Notes: generated by a model from the sequence alone, not told the origin. DNA of 64,000 bases from Trichoplusia ni (GCF_003590095.1 NC_039480.1:5991328-6055327), one strand, 5' to 3'; positions 35,643 to 47,700 are shown, counted from the stretch's first letter. Numbers and translations: made by a program.

Positions 35643-37139
35643 ATGAACGACCCGCCTGACCCGGGGGACTTTGTTCCCCCGGCAGGTAATTTTGTGACCA
35701 TCCAGTCCAATGAGTCTGGAATGGAAACTGATGGGTCCACATCGACCCGGAGTCTAAAAAGACGTATGCATGTGTGCAAACACTGCAATAAGCGTCGTCG
35801 GAGGCACATTGGCACTGATTCGGTTGGCTGCGGATGTCAAGATCCCCAAAGTTTTTCCGAGAACATAAGTAATAATACTCCAAAGAACCCAGTTCCGGTT
35901 ACTCCTCAAACATCCATAGGCAGAAAAAACTACGAAAAAACAGATAGTGCACCATATGTGATACATGTTCAAAAAGAAGTTACATCACCTAACGACGGTA
36001 CCACATTGCATCCTATCACCTTCGGCAAATTTTTAAAAAAACATTCTTTCACTAACATAATTAATGGTAGCGTTAAGCGGATAGGGCGAAACAAAATTTC
36101 CATGGCTTTTTCCAACCACACAGACGCTAATAATTTTCTTACTAATAAGAGTTTAGAGGCACAGAATTTAAAAGCCTACATTCCGACATTTAATGTCACA
36201 AGGATGGGCTTAGTTCGAGGGGTCCCTGCAGAATGGTCTCCAGAGGAAATCGGTGAAAATATTTCAGTACCTTTAGGTTGTGGTCCTATAATTAAAGTTA
36301 GGCGCATAAATTTTAAAACATTCATAGATGGCGCTATTACCTGGAAACCTACACAATCCGTAGTTGTCACATTTGATGGACAAATTCTACCGAAACGCAT
36401 TTTTATTTGCTACAATAGTTTACCTGTAGATTTATATATTTTTCCCACAATACAATGCTACAACTGTTGCCGGTATGGTCATACAAAACTGCAGTGCAGG
36501 TCAAAGCCCAGGTGCTTTAAATGTGGCCAGGGCCACACAGGGGACAGCTGTGATGTCGATGAAGACCATGCATCATGTTGTATGTGTTCGGGATATCATT
36601 TTGCATCCAACAAATCTTGCCCTGAATTTGATAGGCAAAAAAAAATTAAAACTTACATGGCCCAAAATTCTGTTTCATATGCTGAAGCCATGAAAGTACA
36701 TCCACCAGTAGGCAGAACTTATGCAGAAACGCTTTTATCCTCTCCGTCAAAAAATTTTTCAAACAAGCCTGTAGTTATTTCTAATCGTATACCTAATACC
36801 ACCACAAGCTATAAAAAAACAATTTTTATGAAACCCCGATCGCCACCTAAAACCACCCAAGGTTATGACATTGAAGCACACAAAAATATTATTAAAGATT
36901 TTCAAGAACCACAGCCATCAAATGGGTGTGCTTTAACAATAAATGAAAATAAGAATAAAAATGAAACTAATAGTAACATGTCTATAAATGATTTCATTAC
37001 AGCTTTCTTACAACTCCTCTCTCAATTTAATATTTCACCGTCCAACGCTGCCTCTTTTCTTAATACTTTTACCCTTCCCACCAATCATGGACTGCATAAT
37101 ACAGTGGAATTGTCGCAGCCTATTGAGCAAAAAAAGTGA
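35643..37139 (+). CDS. LINE ORF1, gag-like nucleic-acid-binding protein (498 aa)
   Basis: An uninterrupted frame from ATG at 35643. Near residues 272-325 lie three zinc-knuckle-like motifs: CYNCCRYGHTKLQC, CFKCGQGHTGDSC and CCMCSGYHFASNKSC. They are followed by CPEFDRQKKIKTYM and SYAEAM, a stretch shared by ORF1 proteins of I- and R1-related elements. Such proteins coat the element RNA and act as chaperones during target-primed reverse transcription. The N-terminus has a basic Cys/His patch (RRMHVCKHCNKRRRRH). ORF1 overlaps ORF2 by 53 bases, ORF2 being in the +1 frame, so ORF2 is probably translated by reinitiation or frameshift. Confidence 0.93.
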   Translation: MNDPPDPGDFVPPAGNFVTIQSNESGMETDGSTSTRSLKRRMHVCKHCNKRRRRHIGTDSVGCGCQDPQSFSENISNNTPKNPVPVTPQTSIGRKNYEKTDSAPYVIHVQKEVTSPNDGTTLHPITFGKFLKKHSFTNIINGSVKRIGRNKISMAFSNHTDANNFLTNKSLEAQNLKAYIPTFNVTRMGLVRGVPAEWSPEEIGENISVPLGCGPIIKVRRINFKTFIDGAITWKPTQSVVVTFDGQILPKRIFICYNSLPVDLYIFPTIQCYNCCRYGHTKLQCRSKPRCFKCGQGHTGDSCDVDEDHASCCMCSGYHFASNKSCPEFDRQKKIKTYMAQNSVSYAEAMKVHPPVGRTYAETLLSSPSKNFSNKPVVISNRIPNTTTSYKKTIFMKPRSPPKTTQGYDIEAHKNIIKDFQEPQPSNGCALTINENKNKNETNSNMSINDFITAFLQLLSQFNISPSNAASFLNTFTLPTNHGLHNTVELSQPIEQKK

Positions 37140-40100
37140 CATAATTTATTTACTTAATAGATATAAGCCTTCAGTTTTTGCTTTAGCAGAAACTTGGCTG
37201 AAGCCACATAATGTTTTTAAAATTAAAAATTATTTAATTATTAGAGATGATAGACTTGATGGGTATGGTGGAGTAGCCATACTTATCAAGAATTCTATCC
37301 CCTTTTCTATCATTTCCTTCCCACCACATAGTGAGGACATTTCAATTGTTGCTATTAAAGTATACAATCTTTGCCTTGTCTCTATTTATGTTCCTCACCC
37401 TTCTTCTTCTTTACTTCTTGAGATCAACCATCTCTTCTCTATTCTTCCAAGACCTTTAATTATAATGGGAGATTTAAATTGCCACCACCAATGTTGGGGC
37501 TGCTCAATTTCAAGCAACTATGGGCAGGACTTACTTGACATAATAGACCAACATAATCTATGCATATTAAATACAGGTATCGCCACTCGGCGGTCAGCCC
37601 CTAATCAGAATAACAGTGCTGTGGATCTATCCATTTGTTCTCCTAATCTAGCTTCTTCACTAACCTGGAATACCCTTTCTTCTACATATGGCAGTGACCA
37701 TTTCCCAATAGTTATTTCCAGCCCATTCTCTATGCCAACTATTTCAAAGAGACGATCAAACCTGAAACATAAACTGCCTGATAGGAATAGCATTCATTGG
37801 GAAAAGTATAGAAGTAGTGCTGACACAAAGTTGTCTACTCTCCCGCCTATTTCAGATGGCAATGAAAATGCATGTGCTAATGCTTTAGTTAGGTTAATAA
37901 TAACTGCAGCTAATGAAACTTTCCATACTAAAAGTGAAAATGTTACTTTAATTCCTAAACCCCCGTGGTGGGACTCAGAGTGTACAGAGGCTGTTAAAAA
38001 ACGTAAACAAGCTGAACTTAATTATAATCGTGATATGTCTGATATTAACTTTGAGGCACTGACTAATGTTATTACAGACACCAGACAACTTTTAAAGAAA
38101 AAAAAATATACAGGTTGGCAGAGTTTCTGCTCAACAATTTCCCCAAATACCCACCCTACTATAGTTTGGCAAAATATTCGTAAATTCAGGTCCGTTTTTA
38201 CACAGCCGACGCCTGCTATTCCTGATTCTTTAGCCTCTGACTTCCTGGACCATTTGGCTCCACCATGGGTTCCTCAGAACATTTGTTGTGCACCGTGCGG
38301 AACAAATGCCGATAGTTCGAAACAGTCTACAACTAATACATTACACCTCCCGTTCTCCCTAAGTGAATTAAAGGGGATTGTGCAAAATACTGTAGATTCC
38401 GCTCCTGGTCTAGATGGCATTCCATACTCATTTTTCGTACATCTGAGTGATAATATTCTTAGTTACTATTTGGAGTTGATTAATACCGTAATGACAACAG
38501 GAAACATCCCTGAAGAATGGAAACGTCAAATGGTGTTACCATTCTTAAAACCAAACAAAGCGCCTTCTGATATTTCCTCGTACCGCCCAATAGTACTGTC
38601 CTCAGTATTAATCAAATTAGCTGAAAATCTAATTAAAAATCGTCTAGAATGGTACATCGAAAGTGAAGGCCTTCTATCCTCTTCACAATATGGTTTTAGA
38701 AAAGGTAAAAGTACTATGGACTGCTTAAGTATTTTAACAACTGATATCCGTTTATCTTTTTCTAATAACCAGTCTACAGCAGCTGTTTTCTTAGATATAA
38801 ATGCAGCCTATGATAATGTCCTAGTATCCGTATTACATACTAAACTAAGTGAGCTTCGAGTACCGTTGAATCTTTGTAATTTTATTATTAACATTTTATC
38901 TGATCGTTCCATAGATATGCCTTTAGCTGATCATAAATTATCCCGTAAGGTTTGGAGAGGCCTTCCTCAGGGATCTGTATTAAGTCCCCTTTTATATAAT
39001 ATTTATACATATGACCTGGATAAATCCGTAAACAACGGAGTCAAAGTACTGCAGTATGCCGATGATTTATTATTTTATAGTTCAAGTCATTCCGTGGAAA
39101 AAGCCTGTTCGGATATTACTTCGGCTTTGACATCATTATCCTCATGGTTACAGTTGAACGGTTTGGAATTGTCTACTTCTAAAAGCGCAAGTGTCATTTT
39201 TACACGTAAAAGAAATATTCCTCAATGTACCATTTCCTATAACGGAAATCCTATTCCTTTCAAAGACTATTTTAAATATCTGGGCGTCATTTTAGACTAT
39301 AAGCTTAGTGGTGTTCAACATTGCGAACATATTATTAATAAATGTGAAAAACATTTAAATATGCTTAGGTGCTTATCCGGAGTTTGGTGGGGCGCTCATC
39401 CTTTCTCATTAAAGTTAATTTATAACGCAATAATTAGAAGTGTTTTAGATTATGGTTTGTTTACCCTTGTACCTGGAAGTATTATGGCTTTCAAAAAATT
39501 AGACTTAATTCAATCTAAGGCCCTCCGGATTATTTCTGGTGCCATGAAATCTAGTCCGATAAATGCCCTTCAAGTGGAGTGTGGTGAAACTCCGTTACAC
39601 CTTAGGAGACAATTTCTGTCAGATAATTTTTTCTTCAGGATCCTTCAGTTCTCTGCTCATCCCCTTATTCCTAAACTACACCTTTTAATGTCTCAAGTCC
39701 AATCATCCAGCTACTGGTCTCATAAAACTGTTCCCTGTTTGGTCATTAGTTATCAGAAATTCTTATCCCTTAGTTCCCCTACACATCGGTCTAACAAACT
39801 CCCGTTATTTAGTGTTAGCTATGATAGCCTACACTTCTCACCTTATGTAGTACACGACTTAATTAGTAAATCTGATCCCTGTCCCCAGTCGAAATTTAAT
39901 AAGTTGCTCTCAGAACAATTTCATAATTTTCACCACTTATTCTCTGATGCAGCTAAGCCCTCTTCAACCGACTGTGTTGGTGTAGGGGTATACCACTCAC
40001 AATACAATGTAGTGCAGAAAATTAGGCTTCCCCCAGAGACTTCGGTTTTCACGGGGGAATGCTTTGGAATTTTCAAAGCACTTGAATATATAAAAATATT

Positions 40101-40806
40101 TAAACTAAAAAATTCTATAATCTTTACAGACTCTCTGAGCGCTCTTCAAGGTATTCAAAAATTTCCATTTCAACACAAAATTCAACTTCCAATCATTTTT
40201 CAAATTAATGAGCTGACGTATAAACTTAACGCTAACAATTATAATCTGCAATTCGCTTGGATCCCAGCCCACTCTGGAATTCGAGGCAACGAATTTGCTG
40301 ACAAATTGGCAGCTGATGGCTGAGCGGTGCAATGTGGTGACTTGTTTCCTTACAAAAACTTTTGCCAAGACCTTCTGTCTTTACCGAAGGCCTTTCTATT
40401 AAAATCATGGAAAGCTGAGTGGGACTCCAGTAGCAAACTTAAGGGAAAATGGTACGCATCAGTTCAATCCAATGTCACACTAAAACCATGGCTTTTTAGA
40501 GCCAAGTTTGGCAAGATGGAGACATCGACATTAGTCCGGATGCGCCTGGGACATTGCAGCTGTCCCATCCATCTGGTCAGATTAAAAATTATGTCCGACC
40601 CGACTTGCGGGTGTGGCAAAGATGTGGGTGATCTTAACCATATATTCTTCTCCTGTCCTCTCTATGACCATAGTTCCTTTGTAAATAGCTTAGTATCCAT
40701 TAATATTCCTCTTCCTTCTTCCATCCTGTCCTTACTTCATTCTAATAACTTTCATGTATATAAATGTATAGCGTCATTCATTTCTTCGAATACCATAAAA
40801 TTGTAA
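37087..40806 (+). pseudogene. LINE ORF2 (endonuclease, reverse transcriptase, RNase H) with one in-frame TGA
   Basis: I start it at the ATG at 37087, just before IIQWNCRSLLSKK, the usual start of the endonuclease domain; the frame is also open further upstream to 36988. Endonuclease residues seen: AETW, GDLNCHH, SAVDL, GSDHFP. Reverse transcriptase: SSYRPIVLSS, QYGFRKGKST, FLDINAAYDNV, GLPQGSVLSPLLYN and catalytic YADD at codons 39055-39066. RNase H: GECFGIFKAL, IIFTDSLSAL, WIPAHSGIRGNEFADKLAAD. A TGA at 40321-40323 stops the frame directly after RNase H. The same frame then continues about 160 codons with RMRLGHCSCPIHL and a Cys/His cluster (CGCGKDVGDLNHIFFSCPLY). The single stop suggests a young, recently disabled copy. 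Confidence 0.93.
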
Positions 40807-40915
40807 TTTAATTTTTCAATTTGTCGCTCCAAATTTATCGTCCTTTTATATATTCCTAAGTTTCCCTACCTTTTGTAAATGTTGTCATTGGCCAACACTA
40901 ACCGTGAAGAGCCAG

Positions 40916-40944
<29 letters not shown>

Positions 40945-40946
<2 letters not shown>

Positions 40947-40956
40947 CCACTCCAAG
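40945..40956. repeat. right target-site duplication of the LINE
   Basis: AGCCACTCCAAG directly after the A tail, identical to 35446-35457. Confidence 0.9.
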
Positions 40957-41164
40957 TTATGTCGTGTGCTGTCACGTTTCCACAAATGAAATTGATTGAA
41001 ATGACTTTAAGTCATGGTAAAGACCTATGGCGTTGTTAAAACAGTATCTTTGTTAGAAAAAGGATGAAAACTATTTTGTTTAGTCTATGTGACATTAGAA
41101 TAATAATATCACATCAAAAATATGAATGTAAAATGAGAGCCAACTTCAATCTATATCTATATAC

Positions 41165-41400
41165 TAATACTAGCTGTTGCCCGCGACTTCGTCCCCGTGG
41201 GTAATATATAAGTTATGATTTATACCTGCCCTGTTTTTTTCACATTTTCCATTGTATCTTCGCTACTATTAGTCGCAGCGTGACGGTTTATAGCCTAAAG
41301 CCTTTCTCGATGAATGGTCTATTCAACAGAAAAATAATTTTTCAATTTGGACCAGTAGTTTCTGAGATTAGCGCGTTCAAACAAACAGACTCACATACGC
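41165..41400 (+). repeat. repeat family O
   Basis: CTAGCTGTTGCCCGCGACTT, CCATTGTATCTTCGCTACTA, GTTTATAGCCTAAAGCC and AGTTTCTGAGATTAGCGCGT. The TTTATAATATTA end is missing. Confidence 0.75.
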
Positions 41401-41689
41401 ATTTTTTTGAGTGTCGTTTTAGTTCAATTACTATGGGTTAGATATCCGTCGGAACTTAAGTATCGCGAGTTCAACTCACTGTAGACCGGTTTGAAAATCA
41501 TTCAAGACAATAATACACAAGTGTTCAATACATCAAATAATTTATTTCGATTAAAAAAGATTACAGATGATAATATATTAGTAAGTCTCACTTAAAAACT
41601 AATTATAACTACTGATCGTTATTCATAATAAAAATACATATAAAAAATCAAATCTCTTACATAGAAGTATAAGCTATGCTGAGATTACG

Positions 41690-42115
41690 AAAAGCTTTTA
41701 ATGTAGTCGCTATTGTGGAAGAGGGACAAAGCGAAGAGCCATCTCTCTTGTGCGAAGATCATGGGCGAAGCCACACGGGGGCAAGGTAACAATGCCGGCG
41801 TAAGGGCCACTGACACCCCGGGCGAAAATATTGTGGCGCCCACTTGAGGGAAGCAATATCAAGTGTTAGTTTTTTGCTGATCCCAAGTAAAATTATATTA
41901 AGAATTTCATCTTTTTAGCGTTACGTTTGGCGGTGGAAGTATTCCACCTCTATCGAGAGCACAGTTCTGAGGGTTTGCGCCAGGAGAGGCAAGAGACTCC
42001 TATTCAGACCTTGGCGCCCCCAGAATTTGTCGCCCTGGGCCATCGCCCCATCACGCCCCCCCTAACGCCGGCACTGCAAGGTGGGGTGCTTGCCCCACCC
42101 GGGCTCTGAGCTATA
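41690..42115 (+). repeat. locally GC-rich segment of unknown origin
   Basis: Markedly more GC than its surroundings, with GGGGCAAGGTAACAATGCCG, TGGCGCCCACTTGAGGG and a 60-codon frame (41927-42109) that is Pro/Leu-rich. Composition suggests an inserted fragment, perhaps the end of a retroelement ORF. I cannot assign it. Confidence 0.3.
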
Positions 42116-42389
42116 AGGATTTAAACTAACAAGAATCCGTAAGAAACTCACAAAAAGGAGATGTAAGTGGCGAATCTAATCAAGAAGATTTTATCCCAGC
42201 GTAGAAACTGCGCTCGCTATTTTCTTGCCAAGCGATGGCCAGCCGTGGCTTCGCTCCACCATGCGCAAAAATCATCTTAACAGCCTGTGTATGTTTAGTG
42301 TGCACAAAACGATGATCGCCGATTGGATCGTTCTGCCAGAACAAAAAAAATACCGGGACATATATAAATCCTGGGACAACTCACACACG

Positions 42390-42580
42390 GTTATCTGATC
42401 CCAAGCTAAGCAGAGCTTGTGTTATGGTAACCAGACAACTGATAAACTTACTTATATATTTCTCAATACATACATATTATAGATAAATTACACCCAGACA
42501 CAGAACAAATGATCATGCTCATCACACAAACATTTGTCCAGTCAGGGTCACTAACCACTAGACCAACAGGCCCGTCAGGC
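42390..42580 (-). repeat. tRNA-derived SINE, family B
   Basis: CAGACAACTGATAAACTTAC, AGATAAATTACACCCAGACA, CAAACATTTGTCC and ACTAACCACTAGACCAACAG. Box B is deleted. Confidence 0.65.
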
Positions 42581-42739
42581 CATAGGTTGACTACTGCTCA
42601 ACCCTGACCCCATGGCTGGCTACGCCCATGCTCTTGTACTGCAATCAAATTGCTTTGAAGCCATTTTCAAACTAAATGTATGGCCAACCGACTCCGGATA
42701 CAATAGAGTGTTCTTTCAGTCATTCTTTACAACTTCCAC

Positions 42740-42900
42740 ACAACGCCATCTAGTATCAAACTAAGGAAAGCTTGTATTATGAGTACTAGACAACTGATAA
42801 ACATACACATTTCTAAATACATACATAATATAGACAGATTACACCCAGACACAGAACAAATGGTCGTGCTCATCACACAAACATTTGTCGAGATTAATCT
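42740..42900 (-). repeat. tRNA-derived SINE, family B, 5' truncated
   Basis: CAACGCCATCTAGTATCAAA, GTACTAGACAACTGATAAAC and ACACCCAGACACAGAACAAA. The tRNA-like head is missing. Confidence 0.65.
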
Positions 42901-43076
42901 CTTTTTAATAACTATCTTACGATTTTGATACATATCTATGTACTTGTACAATCTCGTATTATTTTTTATTTCAAAGAATAACTTATGGAGTTTTTTGCCG
43001 GTTCTATTCTATAGGAATCACTACGAAAATACAACGAATTGCGTATCGCAAATCCATCCTAAGATATTTAACAAAG

Positions 43077-43275
43077 TCATCATCGTCCTAGCCTTTTCCC
43101 TATTAGTTGGGGTCGGCTTCCAGTCTAACCGGATTCAGCTGAGTACCAGTGTTTTACAAGGAGCGACTGCCTATCTGACCTCCTCAACCAAGTTACCTGG
43201 GCAACACGATACCCCTTGGTTAGACTGGTTGTCAGACTTTTCAAGCTTCTGACTACCTGTAACGACTGTCAAAGA
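43077..43275 (+). repeat. repeat family C, reference-quality copy
   Basis: GTTGGGGTCGGCTTCCAGTC, GAGTACCAGTGTTTTACAAG, GAGCGACTGCCTATCTGACC, CACGATACCCCTTGGTTAGA and TAACGACTGTCAAAGATGTA in order. Confidence 0.8.
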
Positions 43276-43574
43276 TGTATAAATCACCAAGTAATTTATA
43301 ATCTACTTTTCTAAAAGTATACATGATATTTTAAATTGATAATAGTCAGAAATGTCTACACAATATTAGGATTTTTCTATATCTACACCTACAGTCTACG
43401 TTTATACTCTGTCCGTGTTACGAAGAATCTTTTGACAGGTCGTTAAATTGACCAAAAAGTGATGAATAAAATTTGATATTTGGCTGGTATTCTTTGAATT
43501 TCATTTTAAATCGAATCAACAACGACTTTGTCGCTTTTTATTTACCAATAATTATTTTTTGAACCACTCTCCTA

Positions 43575-43757
43575 ATAAATTATTTAATCCTTGTGTCATG
43601 GGTTTCACAAACATTCAAGTCACATGCACAAAGACACCCAGACTCAGGACAAGCATTCGTGGATCACACAAGTGCTTGTCCTACGCGGGGATCGAAACCA
43701 CGACATATCTCGCTCAGTGGGTTTGGCGGCCTTTACCACTAGGCTATCGTTGCAGTA
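43575..43757 (-). repeat. tRNA-derived SINE, family A, nearly complete
   Basis: From AAATTATTTAATCCTTGTGT through CCACTAGGCTATC. The region of box B reads GGGGATCGAAACCACG on the plus strand. Confidence 0.8.
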
Positions 43758-44311
43758 AAAAATGTAACCTGTCGAAAGGATCTTCTTGTAACGGACAGGG
43801 TATTTACATTATTATACTTTATTTACCTATAATCTACATTAAATACTAAAATAGTAAATGACTAGTACATTGTGTACAAATGTTTTTTGGAATTTGATTA
43901 GAAACAAAAAAACCTAATACCCTCATATTTGAAACATTTAATAAAAATGGTACTTAGCTTAATTATAATATTATATACTTATTTTGTACGAAAAACGTGA
44001 TTTGAGACGTATAAGTTACTAAAAAAAACCTTGTAATGAATTATAAGAATTATCGGAATATATTCGACTTACTAAACGTATACTAAGACTTAGCTATCCG
44101 TCTGTATGTCATCAGACTGTATCTCATTAATCGTAACAGCTAGAGAGTTAAAAAATGATGTAATGCAACGTTGCTACGGTCATAAATTTGATGGGTGATC
44201 AATTTTACTTGCAATTTTTTTAACCTATTTGAATCTAATCAGAGTCGCGAATTTCACTCGATTTTTTCGTATGTCAAAACGTGTTTATTTGCGGCATGCT
44301 TAATATACACT

Positions 44312-44317
44312 TTTATT
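44312..44317 (-). terminator. candidate polyadenylation signal of the ASCIZ gene
   Basis: Minus-strand AATAAA, the first canonical hexamer after the stop at 44752. If used, the 3' UTR of about 440 bases contains both MITEs at 44349-44621. Confidence 0.35.
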
Positions 44318-44348
44318 CATTTATAGATAGAAAAAACACACATAATTG

Positions 44349-44485
44349 TTAAATGATGCCCCGATTGGCCGACTAGTTTCGGACCCAAAGGAGTCCTTAA
44401 TCGTGAGCTGATGCGTTGGGGTCGCGAGTCGAAACTAGTCGGGCAATCCCGATAAATACGTGTGAGTAAACCGTTGCATCATTTA
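44349..44485. mobile_element. palindromic MITE family D, adjoining a second MITE
   Basis: TTAA + ATGATGC at the left, ACTAGTTTCGGACCCAAAGG in the left arm, GTCGAAACTAGTCGGGC in the right arm, and AAACCGTTGCATCATTTA at the right end. The left arm has lost part of its end. Confidence 0.65.
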
Positions 44486-44621
44486 GGCCCGATTTTTCAA
44501 TCATCGGTTAACTTCCATCTGAGGTATAAATATGGCCGTTTGACATGTTTTCTATAAAAAAGCTGTCAAAACGTCAAACATATTCCTCAGATAAGTTATG
44601 TGACGATTGAAAAATCGGCCC
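44486..44621. mobile_element. palindromic MITE family E in the presumed 3' UTR of the ASCIZ gene
   Basis: GGCCCGATTTTTCAATCATC at the left pairs with GACGATTGAAAAATCGGCCC at the right. Inner phrases GCCGTTTGACATG and ACGTCAAACATATTCC also pair, so the whole 136-bp element folds. TA flanks both sides. A second copy is at 58146-58265. Confidence 0.75.
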
Positions 44622-44751
44622 TAAATAGCGAATCAGCCTCACTAAGGTGACTAACTCAGAGTAAAAAGCTATTTCTGCCCAAAATAGTAGTTCGAAAAAT
44701 TTAAAAATTCATAAACTCCGAATCGTCAGTCATCGGATTCATGCACGACTG

Positions 44752-47700
44752 TCACAAACTATCATTACTCGAATCATCGAAACATGTCTGTGTTTCAGCC
44801 GAATTGAAACTTAACAGGACATCACTTTTGACTGAAAAGCGATCAGCTGACTGCGTTTGAGTTTCAGTCGACGTCAGATTCTCAAAAAGACGAAAATTCG
44901 TTTTCGGAGCATCGTAATGACAGAAGCATGTTTGTGTTTCTTTGATACTAAGGTCTGGTGATTGTGTTTCTGAGCTTTTTATCTGAGTTTCCTTGTTCGA
45001 TTTACTCAAACCAAACTCTAGAGTCTGTGTTTGTATGTCTGAGAGCGATATGATCTCGGGAAAATACATATCTTCATTCATAGAAATTGTGTTTTCGAAT
45101 GTTTGTGTCGAATTGTCATCTGTGCGCGGTTCGTAGTTCGGCCATGACAGTAACGTGACGTCATTAGCTATTTCTTGAACTTGAGTACTTGCCTTTTTAG
45201 GACTGTCAAGTTTAAATTCTAGATTTTCAGATGGAGTAGTTGTTTTTGTGTTTTGTTTCTCAGAATCAGTTGTAACCGGTGTGAAATTTGGTATTTTCGT
45301 TACTTCATTTGGTTTCGAATCCGAATTTTCGGTTAACCTACGCTTTTCGGCTTTCCTTTCATCTTTATACATTTTATGTACATCGGGATGTTTCCGCATC
45401 AAATGCACTAACAACGCTTCATTATTTGAATATTTGACATTACAAATTTGACAGATAAAGACGAAGTTACATGTTTTTTTATGGCGTTGATAATCAACGT
45501 CAACTGAAAATGAAGTTTTACAATCTTTACAGACAATCCCCTTTACAAGATGGACTTTATTATGATGTTGATTCAAAAACTTCCTACCTGAGAAGCATTT
45601 TTGTGAACCGGAATTAACATTATACACACAATTCGCTACTGCGCAGTAGTACTGAAGTTCCACCGCAAAGTCTTCGGAGACATTATGGACCTTCTTCAAA
45701 TGGCCGTAGAGGTCATTCTTCTTTGCGAATGTGTCTTCGCAATGGAACGGACAGGGCAGGAGTATTTTCTCTTCAGTTTCCGGTGCCTGTACTTTGATAA
45801 CTAGCTTTTTGTCGCGGAGTTCGCATATGAGCTCGTTCTTGCCGTTTTTACGTTTGTTCTTCTTCTGCAATAGAGAAATGTTTATAATAACATTAGTATT
45901 AAAAACATTCAAGTCACATACACAATATATTCTTATCTATATGAATTGACTAGTTTCACACTCAGCAGAATTCCTTGACGGCGACAAAATGTACCTATGA
46001 AACATTAAACAAATCCCTACCATCCCTACTAATATTATAAATGCGAAAGTAACTCTGTCTGTCTGTCTGTTACGCTTTCACGTCAAAACCACTGAACTGA
46101 TTTTAATGAAATTTGGTACAGAGATAGAGTTGACCTTGAGAAAGAACATAGGATAGTTTTTATACCGGACTTTTGAAGAGTTCTCTTGGAAACGCGATAC
46201 AACCGACCTCGAAGCGGGCGATAAGCTATTGGAATATAAAAAAAAATACTTTCATAGATTCCTCCCACAGTACTTCTGGCATACCAATAAAATCTTCAAG
46301 CATTCATCCGCAATTAGATCTGTTGGATTAACGCGCGCGGATTTGCAAGATATCATTATCATAAGATAATCATCATCATCATCATCATCTCAGCCTATCG
46401 CCGTCCACTGCTGAACGTAGGCCTCCCCCAAAGAGCGCCAACCATCCCGGTCCTGGGTAGCCCGCATCCATCCGCTGCCAGATCGGTAAGATAATACATA
46501 GTAATAATTCATCAATGATGAAAAATTTTAAATTTTGATACCTTTAGACAGCTCTTCAGGTGATGGTCAGAGTCCTGGCACTGTTTCCGGAATTGCTTGA
46601 AGCTGATCAAGGTCTGTTCGCAGTTGGAGCACAACATTTCCGATAGGCCAGGTTTTCTGAGCGTCTGAAAAGTATAATATGATTTGTTAATATTGTTGTA
46701 ACCATGTACCCATTTCTCTTCGTTGAATGCCGTAATGTGCAGGGCAATAAAGACTTATTCTCTCTGATTTATACAATTATCATCTTGCGGTATACATAAT
46801 TGAACTCATCTGAAACTGCTCGACCCACTCTCATGAAATTTTGTGTGCATATTGGGTAGGTCTGAGAATCAGACAACATCTATTTTCTATACTATTTGAT
46901 TCTTTTTATCATTGTATACCTAAGTGATTCTTTTTCTCCACCCTGGCAAAGCAACATTTGCAGGGTCGAGTAGTTCTGTTCTAATTTTGTAAACCACTAA
47001 CAAAGGCCTGACGGGCCTGTTGGTCTAGTGGTTGATGATCATTTGTTCTATGTCTGGGTGTAATTTATCTATAATATTTATGTATTTAGAAATGTATAAG
47101 TAAGTTTATCAGTTGTCTGGTTATCAAGTTTAGTGATTCTATTAATTTATTCTTTCCTATTTCTTTAGGAAACAATATGAGGATTATGTTGTTTTTATGG
47201 TGTGAAGATGTCAAATATGAGAGGTGCACATGGTAAGTAACCGAGAAACAGATAGTTTGGTTTGGAACTAGAAGAATAGCAGTAGGATTTCTTAAAGGTT
47301 AATAGGTTGAAGTGTAGCCTTAGGGGCACTATGGAGCAAGGACATTGTTTTTCGGTGCAGGATCAGGTTCGCCGTGAGCATTGAAACCAATTAACTTCAG
47401 AGAACCATGGGGTTACGATGTACCGTTTTCGAGATATGGGCCTTCGAATTTTTTATATGTTTTCATAAAATCCGCCCCTAAGATGACCCGCTGACCGGTT
47501 TATAAGAAGAGACAAATTCTGTTAATAATTTGGTAACAACTACTAATAAGTAATGATCAAATATAGTCAGTTGAAGGATGTTTTTTGTTGAAATTTGACT
47601 GTTGATTTAAAAGTAAACAAAATAAATGGTTATTTATAAAATAAAATGGTTAAAATTCCTCAATTTCTTTGTTTACTATCAAAAGACATGAGTTGCGGCA

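Larger units (their letters stand above)
35458..40944 (+). mobile_element. full-length non-LTR retrotransposon (two ORFs, endonuclease, RT, RNase H)
   Basis: About 5.49 kb bounded by a perfect 12-bp duplication. It has a 185-base 5' UTR, ORF1 (35643-37139), an overlapping ORF2 (37087-40806, one internal TGA), a 3' UTR of about 110 bases and a pure A run of 30 (40916-40945, the last A shared with the duplication). ORF1 with three zinc knuckles and an ORF2 with APE-type endonuclease, reverse transcriptase and RNase H place it in the I/R1/Jockey-related group. RNase H argues against the Jockey clade itself. The clade assignment is inference. Intact ORF1, exact duplication and unbroken A tail indicate a recent insertion. 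Confidence 0.97.

Noticed and set aside
36988..37086. Upstream start of LINE ORF2 at 36988
   Set aside because: It is only an open extension within ORF1; the ATG at 37087 directly precedes the endonuclease start and is the likelier initiator.
41927..42109. 60-codon Pro/Leu-rich frame
   Set aside because: It has GC-rich composition, no partner exon and no recognisable domain; treated as part of an unassigned inserted segment.
46372..46395. (CAT)n run as a regulatory or functional satellite
   Set aside because: It is the ordinary simple-repeat tail attached to a LINE fragment.
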